Shown here piece by piece: positions 27,935 to 36,983 of a stretch of 64,000 nucleotides of DNA. The translations under genes were made by a program, and so were the position numbers. The notes under the pieces were generated by a model. The model did no database searches. It was not told the DNA's origin and worked only from the letters and a program-made list of their open reading frames with translations. Positions within the stretch are counted from its first letter, which is position 1; every line of letters begins with the position of its first letter. Source of the DNA: Alteromonas macleodii ATCC 27126 (GTDB taxonomy: Bacteria > Pseudomonadota > Gammaproteobacteria > Enterobacterales > Alteromonadaceae); assembly GCF_000172635.2 (NCBI RefSeq), contig NC_018632.1, positions 2,170,001 to 2,234,000 on the forward strand, in the 5' to 3' direction.

Positions 27935-28300
27935 ATGTCAATTTCTGTATTAGTAGCTGATGATTCTAAGTTGTCGAGGCGTAGTGTGATTCGCTCACTT
28001 CCGCAAGATTTAGAGTATGACATCACCGAAGCAACAAACGGGCAAGAAGCCATAAATGCGCTGTCAGAAAGTGAATTTGCATTGGTACTTTTAGACCTAA
28101 CCATGCCAGAAGTTGACGGCGTTGGTGTGTTGGAATTCTTGCACCAAAGGCCCGACGCCCCAAATGTAATTGTGATTAGCGCTGACTTTCAGCCAGAAAA
28201 ACAGAAAATTGTCATGTCTCTGGGGGCAAAGCGCTTTTTACGCAAACCGCTTGATAAAGAAGAATTAGCAATGTCGTTGTTTGAGTTGGGGTATCTATGA
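27935..28300 (+). CDS. Single-domain response regulator (CheY-like)
   Basis: A 121-residue stand-alone receiver. It has the acidic pocket (ADDS at 8-11), phospho-acceptor Asp54 (VLLDLTMPEVDG), Thr/Ser position in VISAD and Lys104 (LRKPLD). AGGAGG precedes ATG 27935. The stop overlaps the next gene start (ATGA), and that gene's stop overlaps the kinase start, so the three form one operon with translational coupling. The receiver is probably the target of both the kinase and the CheC-like phosphatase in this operon. There is no DNA-binding domain, so output is by protein contact. Confidence 0.88.
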   Translation: MSISVLVADDSKLSRRSVIRSLPQDLEYDITEATNGQEAINALSESEFALVLLDLTMPEVDGVGVLEFLHQRPDAPNVIVISADFQPEKQKIVMSLGAKRFLRKPLDKEELAMSLFELGYL

Positions 28301-28881
28301 GCATTGTACTACCACTAGACGAAGAGCAAAGAGATGCCCTTCAAGAACTCCTAAATATTTCCATGGGGCAAGCGGCTAACTCTCTTGCGCAGTTAATTGA
28401 AACCAAAATTGATATTTCTATCCCAAAAATCTCAGCGGTTACTCCCACCCAGCTTTACAGTCTCTTATTTGAAACCGAAGACGCTTTCTATACCCGTCAG
28501 TCTTTTTTAGGCGACGTACACGGCGAAGTGATGTCTGTGCTATCTCAAGCTGGATTGAGTGAGGTCGCAACGTTAATGGATTACGATGAACCGTTAAGCA
28601 AAGAAGACATTCAAGAGATTATCTTGGAGCTTTGTAACATTTTGGCAGGTGCGTGTTTGGCTGGTCTTTCCGACCAGTTGGAGCTTACAACTAACTTGAA
28701 CATGCCCACGTTATTCTTGCCCGATAAAGCGAACTTCGATGAGTTGCAATGGCAGCACAGCTTAGTGATGGAAGTGCAGTTTATTATCGCGATCTCGTCG
28801 TTTAGCATGCGCGTTGTTTTCTGCTTAGACGATGAATCTCTTGCACGCATGAAAGACACATTGGATGAGTTACTCGCATAA
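28297..28881 (+). CDS. CheC-like response-regulator phosphatase
   Basis: A 194-residue protein with the two CheC active-site signatures. The first is exact: D-x3-E-x2-N-x22-P (DALQELLN, then P after 22 residues). The second is E-x3-E-x2-N-x22-P (EIILELCN, then P after 22), deviating only in the first residue. Members dephosphorylate CheY-P. Overlapping starts and stops on both sides couple it to a receiver and a histidine kinase, so it likely acts on that receiver. No CheD gene follows, as in some CheC loci. Start is ATG 28297, sharing ATGA with the receiver. Confidence 0.87.
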   Translation: MSIVLPLDEEQRDALQELLNISMGQAANSLAQLIETKIDISIPKISAVTPTQLYSLLFETEDAFYTRQSFLGDVHGEVMSVLSQAGLSEVATLMDYDEPLSKEDIQEIILELCNILAGACLAGLSDQLELTTNLNMPTLFLPDKANFDELQWQHSLVMEVQFIIAISSFSMRVVFCLDDESLARMKDTLDELLA

Positions 28882-30209
28882 TGTTTGAACAACTGGTAGG
28901 TAAATTACCTGTCGGAATTGGTATAGTCGATGAGAGCTTTAAGGTTGTTTATCTAAACGACTTCTTTTTAGATCGACTTCCTCACAATATGCGCGACTGC
29001 TATAAAGAAACGCCAGTTGTTGAGTTATTTCAAGGACAAGGTAAGTTTCTAAAACGCAGACTAAAGTCAGTTTTTGTACTGCAGCATCCTAGCTTTAGCT
29101 ATTGGGAACAACGCCCCCACATCTTTCCGTTTAAGAGCTCTCGTCCTATAACGGGTGAAGAAACACAGATGTATCAAAACATGGAAATCTTGCCCATTAA
29201 AGACAAAAATACAGGGCAAAAATTGGCGTGTATTTTTCTGCAAGATGTGACCGCCCAAGCTAGCTATTTTAGAGCCCAGCAAAAGCTTTCAGAAGCGCTG
29301 AAAAAAGAACACGAAGCGCAAAAAAAGTTAATTCGCAAACTCGATACCGCACAGAGCCAGCTTATTCAAGCAGAGAAAATGGCTTCTACTGGTCAGCTCG
29401 CGGCGGGGATAGCCCACGAAATTAATAACCCTATTGGTTTTGTGAGCGCTAACCTCAATACACTTGAGCAATACGCAACTCACCTTATTGCGATTTGTGA
29501 TGGCGTTAAGGGGCAACTCGAACACTTCACCGACGAACTTAAAGAGCAGATTGACGCACTGTTTGAGTCTAATCACTACGACTTGTTAAAGGACGATATT
29601 ACTGAGCTAATTGCCGAGTCTACAGATGGCCTTACCCGCGTAAAAGACATCGTCGAAAACCTTAAGAACTTTTCGCTGGAGACTACTGAAGGCGTGCAGA
29701 TAGTAGATATCTGCGCCGTGTGTCACCAGCTGATCACGCTTATTTCCGCCCAGTACAGCACGCCCCAATATAAATTTGAATGTGAATTAGAGAAAGTGGA
29801 GGTAATGGGAAACCCTGGGCCGCTGAAACAGGCGCTAATGAACGTCATGATAAATGCAGCGCAGGCCATAGAAGATAGGGGCTTCATTAAACTTACTGTG
29901 CTCGATTCACCTACGTTGGTGACCATCAAAATACTGGATTCAGGTTGCGGTATTCCTACAGGACATCTAAAGCGAGTCTTTGAACCCTTCTTTACTACAA
30001 AGCCTGAAGGGCAAGGCCAAGGGCTGGGCCTTTCTGTGGCTTACACCGCCATCGAACAACATCAAGGTAAAATATCTATTAGCAGCAAAGAGGCAAAAGG
30101 AACCGTGGTAGAGATCACCATTCCGAAACAGCCTGCAGCACAGCCCCCGTCCAGTGAAGATAATGAAGAGAATAAAGAAAACGAAACGGAAAACTCTCAA
30201 ACGGCCTAG
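28881..30209 (+). CDS. PAS-type sensor histidine kinase
   Basis: A 442-residue cytoplasmic kinase. It has an N-terminal PAS-like domain (VGIGIVDESFKVVYLND), a coiled coil, then a HisKA segment with the phospho-acceptor His in GIAHEINNPIGFV, and a HATPase domain with N box (MNVMINAAQAI), G1 (DSGCGI), F box (EPFFTTKPEG) and G2 (GLGLSVAY). No transmembrane helix is present. The H-box and the FFTTK motif match NtrB-type kinases. The start overlaps the CheC-like gene's stop (TAATG). The C-terminal tail is Glu/Asn-rich (SSEDNEENKENETENS). Input signal unknown. Confidence 0.87.
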   Translation: MFEQLVGKLPVGIGIVDESFKVVYLNDFFLDRLPHNMRDCYKETPVVELFQGQGKFLKRRLKSVFVLQHPSFSYWEQRPHIFPFKSSRPITGEETQMYQNMEILPIKDKNTGQKLACIFLQDVTAQASYFRAQQKLSEALKKEHEAQKKLIRKLDTAQSQLIQAEKMASTGQLAAGIAHEINNPIGFVSANLNTLEQYATHLIAICDGVKGQLEHFTDELKEQIDALFESNHYDLLKDDITELIAESTDGLTRVKDIVENLKNFSLETTEGVQIVDICAVCHQLITLISAQYSTPQYKFECELEKVEVMGNPGPLKQALMNVMINAAQAIEDRGFIKLTVLDSPTLVTIKILDSGCGIPTGHLKRVFEPFFTTKPEGQGQGLGLSVAYTAIEQHQGKISISSKEAKGTVVEITIPKQPAAQPPSSEDNEENKENETENSQTA

Positions 30210-30278
30210 AAAACAGATAGCCCAGTACAGAGTCAGACGTTGTTAATCCTCACTCTGTTTGTATGTCCTCTGACTGAA

Positions 30279-31310
30279 CTAACAAGCAAGCTTTTTTACT
30301 TCACAGGCTTTAAATGTATACACACCCTTGCTGTTTAACGTCCGCGAAATGGCTCCTTCATTAAGCAAGTAATTAAGGTGAGACAAACACTCTGCTACTG
30401 CAAACACCATGTTGCGACTAGAGAGCTTGCGCTTAAACATAACCGGTAATAGCTCTACGACCGTTTGAGGTTGCTCGCAAGCATTTAACAGTGCTTTTAG
30501 GTGCTCGTGATGATGAGCAATAAGCGAATCTACTCGCTCATGCAGGCCGATAAAGGGTAGCTTGTGAGCAGGTAATACTGTCGCACCTTTGGGCAAATTC
30601 TTGAATTGCGGCAGCGTAGAAAGGTAGTCGTCTAAGGTGTTGGCATCAGGCTCTGTTGAGTAGGCCCCAATGTTTGGCGTGATAATCGGCAAAATATGAT
30701 CGCCTGATATGAGAATATTTTTTTGCTTATTGTAAAGGCACGCATGCTCAGGAGAGTGGCCGCGGCCAATGATGATCTGCCATTCGTTACCGCCAAGCGA
30801 CAGCGTCATACCATGCTTTAGACGTGTGTAGCTAATAGGTAGTGGTGAAACGACGCTGCTGTAGCCGTTGCCTTCACCAGAAGTAAGCTTTGCGATCATG
30901 GATTCGTCTAAACCTGCTCGCTGGTAGTATTGCACATCCCGGTCATTCGTTGCGCCATTTCTTCCTGCCGCAAACGCTCTGGCAGTAAAGTACTCAGTTT
31001 GAGACATATAAAAGGGAACATTATACGTGTCGGCTATCCAGCCCGCTAACCCTACATGATCAGGATGTAAGTGCGTAACGATGACACCAACTATTGGCCC
31101 GTCTAATTGCTTGAATATACGCTCCCACAGAGCTTTGGTGGTGGACGTTCCTATGCCAGTATCAATGACCACCCAACCGCCTTCACCGCGGATCAGGTAC
31201 AAATTTATGTGGTCAAGTTCAAATGGAAGCGGCATTGTTAGCCAAAGAACACCATCGGCCACTTCTATTAGCTCGCCCGGCTCTACCTGTTTATCGAATA
31301 GATATTCCAT
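30279..31310 (-). CDS. Metallo-beta-lactamase fold hydrolase
   Basis: A 343-residue MBL-fold metalloenzyme. The metal-binding signature THLHPDHVGLAGW gives H-x-H-x-D-H; further ligands are GRGHSPEHACLY and the later Asp of ISGDHILP. The length and the C-terminal winged-helix-like segment (LKALLNACEQPQTV onward) are typical of RNase Z-related or glyoxalase II-like 'LACTB2' types, whose substrates range from thioesters to nucleic acids. Start ATG 31310 has GAGGG 6 bases upstream; the upstream in-frame ATG at 31337 has none. Monocistronic. A specific substrate cannot be read off. Confidence 0.8.
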   Translation of the reverse strand: MEYLFDKQVEPGELIEVADGVLWLTMPLPFELDHINLYLIRGEGGWVVIDTGIGTSTTKALWERIFKQLDGPIVGVIVTHLHPDHVGLAGWIADTYNVPFYMSQTEYFTARAFAAGRNGATNDRDVQYYQRAGLDESMIAKLTSGEGNGYSSVVSPLPISYTRLKHGMTLSLGGNEWQIIIGRGHSPEHACLYNKQKNILISGDHILPIITPNIGAYSTEPDANTLDDYLSTLPQFKNLPKGATVLPAHKLPFIGLHERVDSLIAHHHEHLKALLNACEQPQTVVELLPVMFKRKLSSRNMVFAVAECLSHLNYLLNEGAISRTLNSKGVYTFKACEVKKLAC

Positions 31311-31611
31311 ATCGCCCTCACCTTTTCTATCGTGCATGGTCTAACGTGCACAAAGACTGTACGTTTTCGTTTTAACTCGCGCTGCTTACAAAAACAAACA
31401 TATCTGTCGAATAGAGATCTATAGGAGTAGGTGATAACAAACGTTATACTAAGCCTACTGCCGTTTCTCGTGCACAGTGGTAGCGCATTTTTATTGCACC
31501 TTTGCGCCAGTTATTGAACAGATAATGGTAATGCGAGTTTATAAAACGTACACGCCCATGAGGCTATTTAAAGAAATTAACGTCAACAAAGCCGGTTAGT
31601 AAATCAGATCC

Positions 31612-33981
31612 ATGTCAGCCTCAACAATACAACAAGGGTTCATACTCAATAAAAGTACGTTTACCCGGCGAGGCAAGGTGCATGTTGAGCTATGGGTAAA
31701 AACGCCCAGTAGCACCGCTAGGTTAATTTCTTCACCCCAATACCCCACTTGCTTTGTATCTGTTGATCACGCCAATGATTTACGCAATATCGCCGAGCGT
31801 ATTTCTGCAAAGATCAGTATTTCAGATGACGGGTTTCACACGCTGGAACAAGTTCCTGTTGCGACGGTAAAAACCGCAACCGAATCACACATGCATCAGC
31901 TTCGCCAGCATGCGCAGGAAAGCAGTATTATATTGTACGAAGCGGATATTCGCGTTGCCGATCGCTACTTAATGGAGCGCTTTGTGTATGGTGCGGTGGA
32001 ATTTCTGGCTCCGCAAGATTTCGACGATACGCCTCAGATCGTTATAGAAAATGCGCAAATCAGACCCTGTCAATTCAGAACCACATTTACATCACTTAGC
32101 ATAGACATCGAATGCAATGAGCATGAAGAACTCTTTAGCATTGCGTTAGCCGGTGAGGGACTCAACGTTGTGCTGCTTCTATGCCCGCCACGTTTTGTTG
32201 GGCAAACATTGCAAGGACAAGAAGACAGCGCGTACGAGCTCATTACCGTTGAATCAGAAAAAGTACTGCTTGAAGCATTTTTTTCTTATCTTACATCCTA
32301 CGACCCAGATATCATTTTAGGCTGGAACGTTAAACAGTTCGATATGGCGGTACTTGAACGCCGCGCTAGGGCTAACTCGCTAAAGTATGCTATCGGCCGC
32401 CATGGCAGAGAGGCTTCTGTAAGACAGTGGGAAGATCAAACCCTCGTTGATGTGCCAGGACGATGCGTTATTGATGGTATCGAAGCACTAAAAACAATGA
32501 CTTATCAATTCGAGTCGTTCTCGCTCGATCACGTATCTGAAGAACTGCTTGGCGAAAATAAGCTTATTCAGGCTGCAGACAAGCTTGAAGCGATAAAGCG
32601 TCTTTATCATAGCGACCCTGTTGCACTCGCTAACTATAACTTTAAAGATACGGAACTGGTCAATCGCATTCAGGATAAAACCCAATTTATCGATTTTCTG
32701 GCACTGCGCAGTATTCTCACCGGCCTAGATATGAGCCGCCCCGGAGGGTCAGTGGCCGCGTTTTTAAATGTGTACTTGCCTAAGCTTCACCGCAAGTCTT
32801 ATGTCGCGGGGGTAAGACCTGAAAATGGAGGCTTGGCTAGTCCGGGTGGTTATGTCATGCGTTCCCAGCCAGGTTTATATAAAGACGTTTTAGTCCTAGA
32901 TTTTAAGAGCCTGTATCCTTCCATCATTCGTACATTTAAAATCGATCCGTTGGGACTTGCAGAAGGGCTTAAGTCCCCCCACACGGCGATAGAAGGTTTT
33001 AAAGGCGCAGTATTTAGCCGCGAATCTCATTTTCTACCTTCCATCATTGAAAACCTATGGCTTCAGCGCGACGAAGCCAAAAAACAGAATGACGCACCGC
33101 GCTCTCAGGCCATCAAAATATTAATGAACTCCTTCTATGGTGTGCTTGGTAGTGGCGGTTGCCCTTTCTACGATCCTCGCCTTGCTAGCTCTATTACACT
33201 GCGGGGTCATGAGATCATGCAAACCACTGCGGGTTGGATTGAAGAACTGGGCTATACGGTTATTTACGGCGATACCGACTCAACGTTTGTTCATGTAGAA
33301 GGGAATGATGCACTAGGCTCGCCGTCAGAAACTGGACTTGAGCTCGCTAGCATTATTAATCGAAAGTGGACAGAGTTACTAAAAAGTGAGTTCGACATTG
33401 ATTGCCACTTAGAAATTGAGTTTGAATCTCACTTTTCTACGTTTTTTATGCCGACGATCCGAGGCTCTTCCGAAGGCAGCAAAAAACGTTACGCAGGAAT
33501 GAAGGGCGGTGAACTTGTCTTTAAAGGCTTAGAAAATGTCCGCTCTGATTGGACGGTACTAGCTAAAACCTTCCAGTACGAGCTGTACAAAAAAGTGTTT
33601 ACTGGACAGCCTGTTGAAGACTACATAAATAGCACGATAGCAGCGATAAAGTCCGGTGAAATGGATCACGCTTTGGTCTATAAAAAGCGGCTGCGTAAGC
33701 CTTTGTCGTCGTATACCAAGTCGCTGCCTCCCCACGTAAAGGCAGCGCGATTAGCGGACGAGTACTATAAAGAACAGGGGTTGCCACTTCGCTATCAGTT
33801 TAATACTACCATTGCTTATGTTATTACGGTACAGGGCCCTCAAACCGCAGAAACTGCCACGGCCCCCCTTCAATATGACCACTATATTGAAAAGCAAATC
33901 CAACCCATTGCCGATAGTATCTTGCCTCTTATCGGCCTGAATTTTGAGACAATAGCGAACGATCAACTCTCGCTGTTTTAA
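31612..33981 (+). CDS. polB: DNA polymerase II (family B)
   Basis: A 789-residue family B DNA polymerase with proofreading exonuclease. Exonuclease motif I reads SLSIDIECNEHEEL; motif II includes YDPDIILGWNVKQFD. Polymerase motif A is VLDFKSLYPSIIRTFK and motif C is YGDTDSTF. Motif B lies in the KILMNSFYGVLGS segment. The length and motif order match E. coli Pol II (783), used in replication restart and translesion synthesis. In E. coli it is SOS-induced; I could not find a clear CTGT-N8-ACAG LexA box upstream, so SOS control is unproven here. Start is ATG 31612. Confidence 0.92.
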   Translation: MSASTIQQGFILNKSTFTRRGKVHVELWVKTPSSTARLISSPQYPTCFVSVDHANDLRNIAERISAKISISDDGFHTLEQVPVATVKTATESHMHQLRQHAQESSIILYEADIRVADRYLMERFVYGAVEFLAPQDFDDTPQIVIENAQIRPCQFRTTFTSLSIDIECNEHEELFSIALAGEGLNVVLLLCPPRFVGQTLQGQEDSAYELITVESEKVLLEAFFSYLTSYDPDIILGWNVKQFDMAVLERRARANSLKYAIGRHGREASVRQWEDQTLVDVPGRCVIDGIEALKTMTYQFESFSLDHVSEELLGENKLIQAADKLEAIKRLYHSDPVALANYNFKDTELVNRIQDKTQFIDFLALRSILTGLDMSRPGGSVAAFLNVYLPKLHRKSYVAGVRPENGGLASPGGYVMRSQPGLYKDVLVLDFKSLYPSIIRTFKIDPLGLAEGLKSPHTAIEGFKGAVFSRESHFLPSIIENLWLQRDEAKKQNDAPRSQAIKILMNSFYGVLGSGGCPFYDPRLASSITLRGHEIMQTTAGWIEELGYTVIYGDTDSTFVHVEGNDALGSPSETGLELASIINRKWTELLKSEFDIDCHLEIEFESHFSTFFMPTIRGSSEGSKKRYAGMKGGELVFKGLENVRSDWTVLAKTFQYELYKKVFTGQPVEDYINSTIAAIKSGEMDHALVYKKRLRKPLSSYTKSLPPHVKAARLADEYYKEQGLPLRYQFNTTIAYVITVQGPQTAETATAPLQYDHYIEKQIQPIADSILPLIGLNFETIANDQLSLF

Positions 33982-34212
33982 TCTCATTAATGGGGTTCTA
34001 TCTATATCTGAGATCAGCTTAAGTTTGACGTATGAAGATCTTGCAAACACTGCGACAATTTAACATAGCAATAACATTGAAATCCTTGCCTTAAACTTTT
34101 ATTACCTCACTAAATCAGTTAGTTATGCATTTGGCACATTCAATGAATAATGAATTACGTAAGTCATTAGCGGTGTCAGATTGAAACTTACTTCCAATCT
34201 GCACCTATGTTG

Positions 34213-34250
34213 AGGTCTGTGGACCTAGTGGTTAGGGCAATTGAACGCCC
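34213..34250 (+). promoter_or_regulatory. Double hairpin in the EF-hand gene leader
   Basis: AGGTC-tgtg-GACCT (34213-34226) is followed 8 bases later by GGGC-aattgaac-GCCC (34235-34250). The pair lies 34 bases before the EF-hand protein start, probably in its 5' UTR. It may control mRNA stability or translation; no riboswitch class is recognised. Confidence 0.4.
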
Positions 34251-34283
34251 GAGTTCACTGTAAAAGCCAGAAGGAATTTGATT

Positions 34284-34862
34284 ATGAAGATCACAAAACT
34301 AAGTATGATTACCAGTGCTGTTATTGCTGCAACACTATCTGCTTCAGCAGTAGCAGGCCACCACGAAGAGAAGATCTCGATGGGATTTAACGCAATGGAT
34401 AAGGATGGAAACGGCTATATCGTCGGTTCAGAGTCTTCAGGCGTTATTGACAGTAAGCTTCTTGCAAAAATGGATACCGATGGTGACAGCATGATTAGCC
34501 GTGTTGAATTCAACAAGTTTGTTGATGAAAAACCATCAATGTTTAGCGACGACATCATTACTCAGGTGAAAACTGAAGGCACCAATGACGCTCTACTCTC
34601 GGAAAAGGGCAACCCTGAATTATTCTCTAAAGCAGACGGTGAAATGATATCAGAGAAGAATAAGGAGCTTCGTACTGAAATGTCAGCCACAGCCGACAAT
34701 AAGTTTACTGAAATCGATGTAGACAGCGACGGTAAGCTTACAGCCGAGGAGTTAAAGGTTGCACATGTCGAAGGTGACTTTGAGATGATGGACGAAAATG
34801 GCGATTCTTACGTTACCCGTATGGAATATCGTGCCTACTTCGAAGGTATTGAGTCTGAATAG
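34284..34862 (+). CDS. Exported EF-hand calcium-binding protein
   Basis: A 192-residue secreted protein with four EF-hand loops. A signal peptide (MKITKLSMITSAVIAATLSASAVAG) is followed by a His-rich start (HHEEK). Loops begin DKDGNGY, DTDGDSM, DVDSDGK and DENGDSY, each with the Asp-x-Asp/Asn-x-Gly spacing. They come as two pairs separated by about 70 residues. It is periplasmic or extracellular, and binding Ca2+ could make it a sensor or buffer for seawater calcium (inference). The start is ATG 34284 with AAGGAA 7 bases before; the in-frame TTG at 34278 is too close. A small cytoplasmic EF-hand protein lies at 54478. Confidence 0.88.
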   Translation: MKITKLSMITSAVIAATLSASAVAGHHEEKISMGFNAMDKDGNGYIVGSESSGVIDSKLLAKMDTDGDSMISRVEFNKFVDEKPSMFSDDIITQVKTEGTNDALLSEKGNPELFSKADGEMISEKNKELRTEMSATADNKFTEIDVDSDGKLTAEELKVAHVEGDFEMMDENGDSYVTRMEYRAYFEGIESE

Positions 34863-34895
34863 ACGCTCACCTCTCGTAAAGTAAAAATTTTTAGG

Positions 34896-34922
34896 AAGCC
34901 TCCTTCGTCGGAGGCTTTTTTG
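34896..34922 (+). terminator. Rho-independent terminator of the EF-hand gene
   Basis: AAGCCTCC and GGAGGCTT form an 8-bp stem with a ttcgtc loop followed by a T run. Confidence 0.9.
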
Positions 34923-35230
34923 TTTCATTAGAGTCGAGAAAATTTTCTTTAGACATCAGATACATTGTCACTTTTGGTTATTACTCTCCTTTCAGCGTGT
35001 ACGACGAGTCACACAAATTCATCGTTGAATAACCCCATATACGACTAACATCTTGTCGACAAAACTCGTTTGCAACAATATTGTTAATAAAGATTGAATT
35101 ATTTGTTTTATTCGTTGCATATTCAGCATTTACTGCAATTGTTGCCATTGGTTATTTGGAACCAAAAGCCGAAACAGCCAACTCAATTATTTATATATAA
35201 ATCAGATGCGTACGCGCATGGAGGCAAGAT
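34923..35230. other. Intergenic region before the acyl-CoA synthetase gene
   Basis: About 310 AT-rich bases. A perfect 12-base palindrome, AACAATATTGTT, lies at 35074-35085 and could be a regulator site. No ORF or RNA gene was recognised; the acyl-CoA synthetase promoter must be here. Confidence 0.35.
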
Positions 35231-36970
35231 ATGATGGAATCAAAATTTACACCGAACTCACTACTCCCTCTTCAGAAAAGTGAGTTTACTGGCTCTGATG
35301 ACGCTGAGCTGACGTCGCTCACTATCGGTCAGTATTTCAAAAATGTTGTCGACAATTATGGCGATAACCCAGCGATTATTGTAAAACATCAAGACGTTAG
35401 CTGGACCTATCAGCAGTATTGGTATGAAGTAGAACGTGTTGCTTGCGGCTTACTTGCAAACGGTGTAGAACCTGGCGACCGTGTGGGTATATGGTCTCCG
35501 AACAATATCGAATGGTCGATCGTACAGATGGCCACTGCGCGAATCGGGGCGATCATGGTATGCCTGAACCCTGCTTATCGCCCTGATGAATTAGCGTTTG
35601 CTATTAATAACGTTTCCGTAAAATACTTAGTCATGGCTCAGTCATTCAAGCAGTCAAATTACGTCGCCATGTTGAAAGAGCTTGCGCCAGAAATAGACAG
35701 CCAAGATAAGAACACACCAAGGCGTCCTCTAACGCTTTCTAAGTTGCCTTCACTTAAATATGTATACACTATTGGCGATAAGCCTGTAGAAGGGTTACAG
35801 GCTTTTTCTGCATTGCAAATAGAACCAACGGAAGCGCTTAAATCTCAGTTGGAGGCCGTTGAATCGAACCTTAGCGCGAATGATAACATCAATATTCAGT
35901 TTACCTCCGGCACCACGGGAAATCCGAAAGGCGCAACGTTAACGCACCGAAACATTCTAAATAATGGGTTATTAGTATCACAAGCAATGAGGTTCACACA
36001 CAAAGACAAACTTTGTATTCCCGTACCGCTTTATCACTGCTTTGGAATGGTATTGGGCAACTTAGTTTGCTTAGCATCAGGTGCATGTGCAGTATTCCCC
36101 GGGGAGTCATTCGACCCTGAGACAACACTCCGTACAGTAGAAGAAGAAAAGTGCACGGGATTACATGGCGTACCAACCATGTTTATTGCCGAGCTCGAAC
36201 TATCCAACTTCAAGAGCTTTGATCTATCAACACTAAGGACAGGTGTCATGGCAGGTAGTACCTGTCCAGAAGAGCTCATGCGAAAGGTCCATAGTGAATT
36301 TCATATGACAGAAGTCGTCATAGGTTATGGTCAGACAGAGTGTAGCCCTATCAATCATATTACTGACATTGACTCGCCATTTGAAAAGCAGGTCAAAACT
36401 GTAGGGCGCGCTATGCCCCATACAGAAGTGAAGATCATAGATCCCCAAGGCAATACGGTGCCTATTGGAGAACCGGGTGAGATTTGCGCGAGAGGCTACT
36501 GTGTAATGAAAGGTTATTGGGGTGATGAGGTTAAGACCAAAGCCACCATAGACGATGAAGGTTGGCTCCATTCTGGAGATCTTGGAGAAATGGACGAAGA
36601 AGGCTATGTCACTATTGTTGGTAGAATAAAGGACATGATTATTCGCGGCGGCGAGAATATTTATCCACGAGAAATTGAAGAAGTCTTATATCAACATGCG
36701 GATGTGTCAGACGCCGCTGTCTTTGGTATTCCTGACAACAAATATGGCGAGCAAGTATGCCTATGGATTAAGGAAAAGGAAAATCGACATATAGACGAAG
36801 ATCAGATACGCGACTACCTTAAATCCAAACTAGCCTACTTTAAAGTACCCAAATACATCAGCGTAGTGAAAGAGTACCCCATGACGGTAACAGGGAAGCT
36901 TCAGAAGTTTAAAATGCGCGAATACATGATAGAAACACTGAAGAAGCAAGCCCTACAAACCGAAGCATAA
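35231..36970 (+). CDS. AMP-binding acyl-CoA synthetase (FadD-like)
   Basis: A 579-residue adenylate-forming enzyme converting a fatty acid, ATP and CoA to acyl-CoA. The P-loop-like signature is FTSGTTGNPKGATLTH, motif A5 is YGQTE, and the A7-A8 hinge is GWLHSGDLGEMDEEGY... then GRIKDMIIRGGENIYP. The catalytic Lys is in VTGKLQKFKMRE near the C-terminus. It is closest to the medium/long-chain 'fatty-acyl-CoA synthase' group rather than acetyl-CoA synthetase. GGAGG lies 6 bases before ATG 35231 (a second ATG follows at once). REP repeats begin 14 bases after the stop. It stands alone in its own transcription unit. Confidence 0.87.
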   Translation: MMESKFTPNSLLPLQKSEFTGSDDAELTSLTIGQYFKNVVDNYGDNPAIIVKHQDVSWTYQQYWYEVERVACGLLANGVEPGDRVGIWSPNNIEWSIVQMATARIGAIMVCLNPAYRPDELAFAINNVSVKYLVMAQSFKQSNYVAMLKELAPEIDSQDKNTPRRPLTLSKLPSLKYVYTIGDKPVEGLQAFSALQIEPTEALKSQLEAVESNLSANDNINIQFTSGTTGNPKGATLTHRNILNNGLLVSQAMRFTHKDKLCIPVPLYHCFGMVLGNLVCLASGACAVFPGESFDPETTLRTVEEEKCTGLHGVPTMFIAELELSNFKSFDLSTLRTGVMAGSTCPEELMRKVHSEFHMTEVVIGYGQTECSPINHITDIDSPFEKQVKTVGRAMPHTEVKIIDPQGNTVPIGEPGEICARGYCVMKGYWGDEVKTKATIDDEGWLHSGDLGEMDEEGYVTIVGRIKDMIIRGGENIYPREIEEVLYQHADVSDAAVFGIPDNKYGEQVCLWIKEKENRHIDEDQIRDYLKSKLAYFKVPKYISVVKEYPMTVTGKLQKFKMREYMIETLKKQALQTEA

Positions 36971-36983
36971 TCCCAGCAAATAG

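Noticed and set aside
31440..31611. LexA box before polB
   Set aside because: Only half sites (CTGT, ACAG) at wrong spacing were found; no CTGT-N8-ACAG.
34200..34260. tRNA-like string (GTGGTTAGGGC ... GAGTTC) before the EF-hand gene
   Set aside because: No acceptor stem, anticodon arm or T arm of the right size can be drawn; two small hairpins explain the pairing better.
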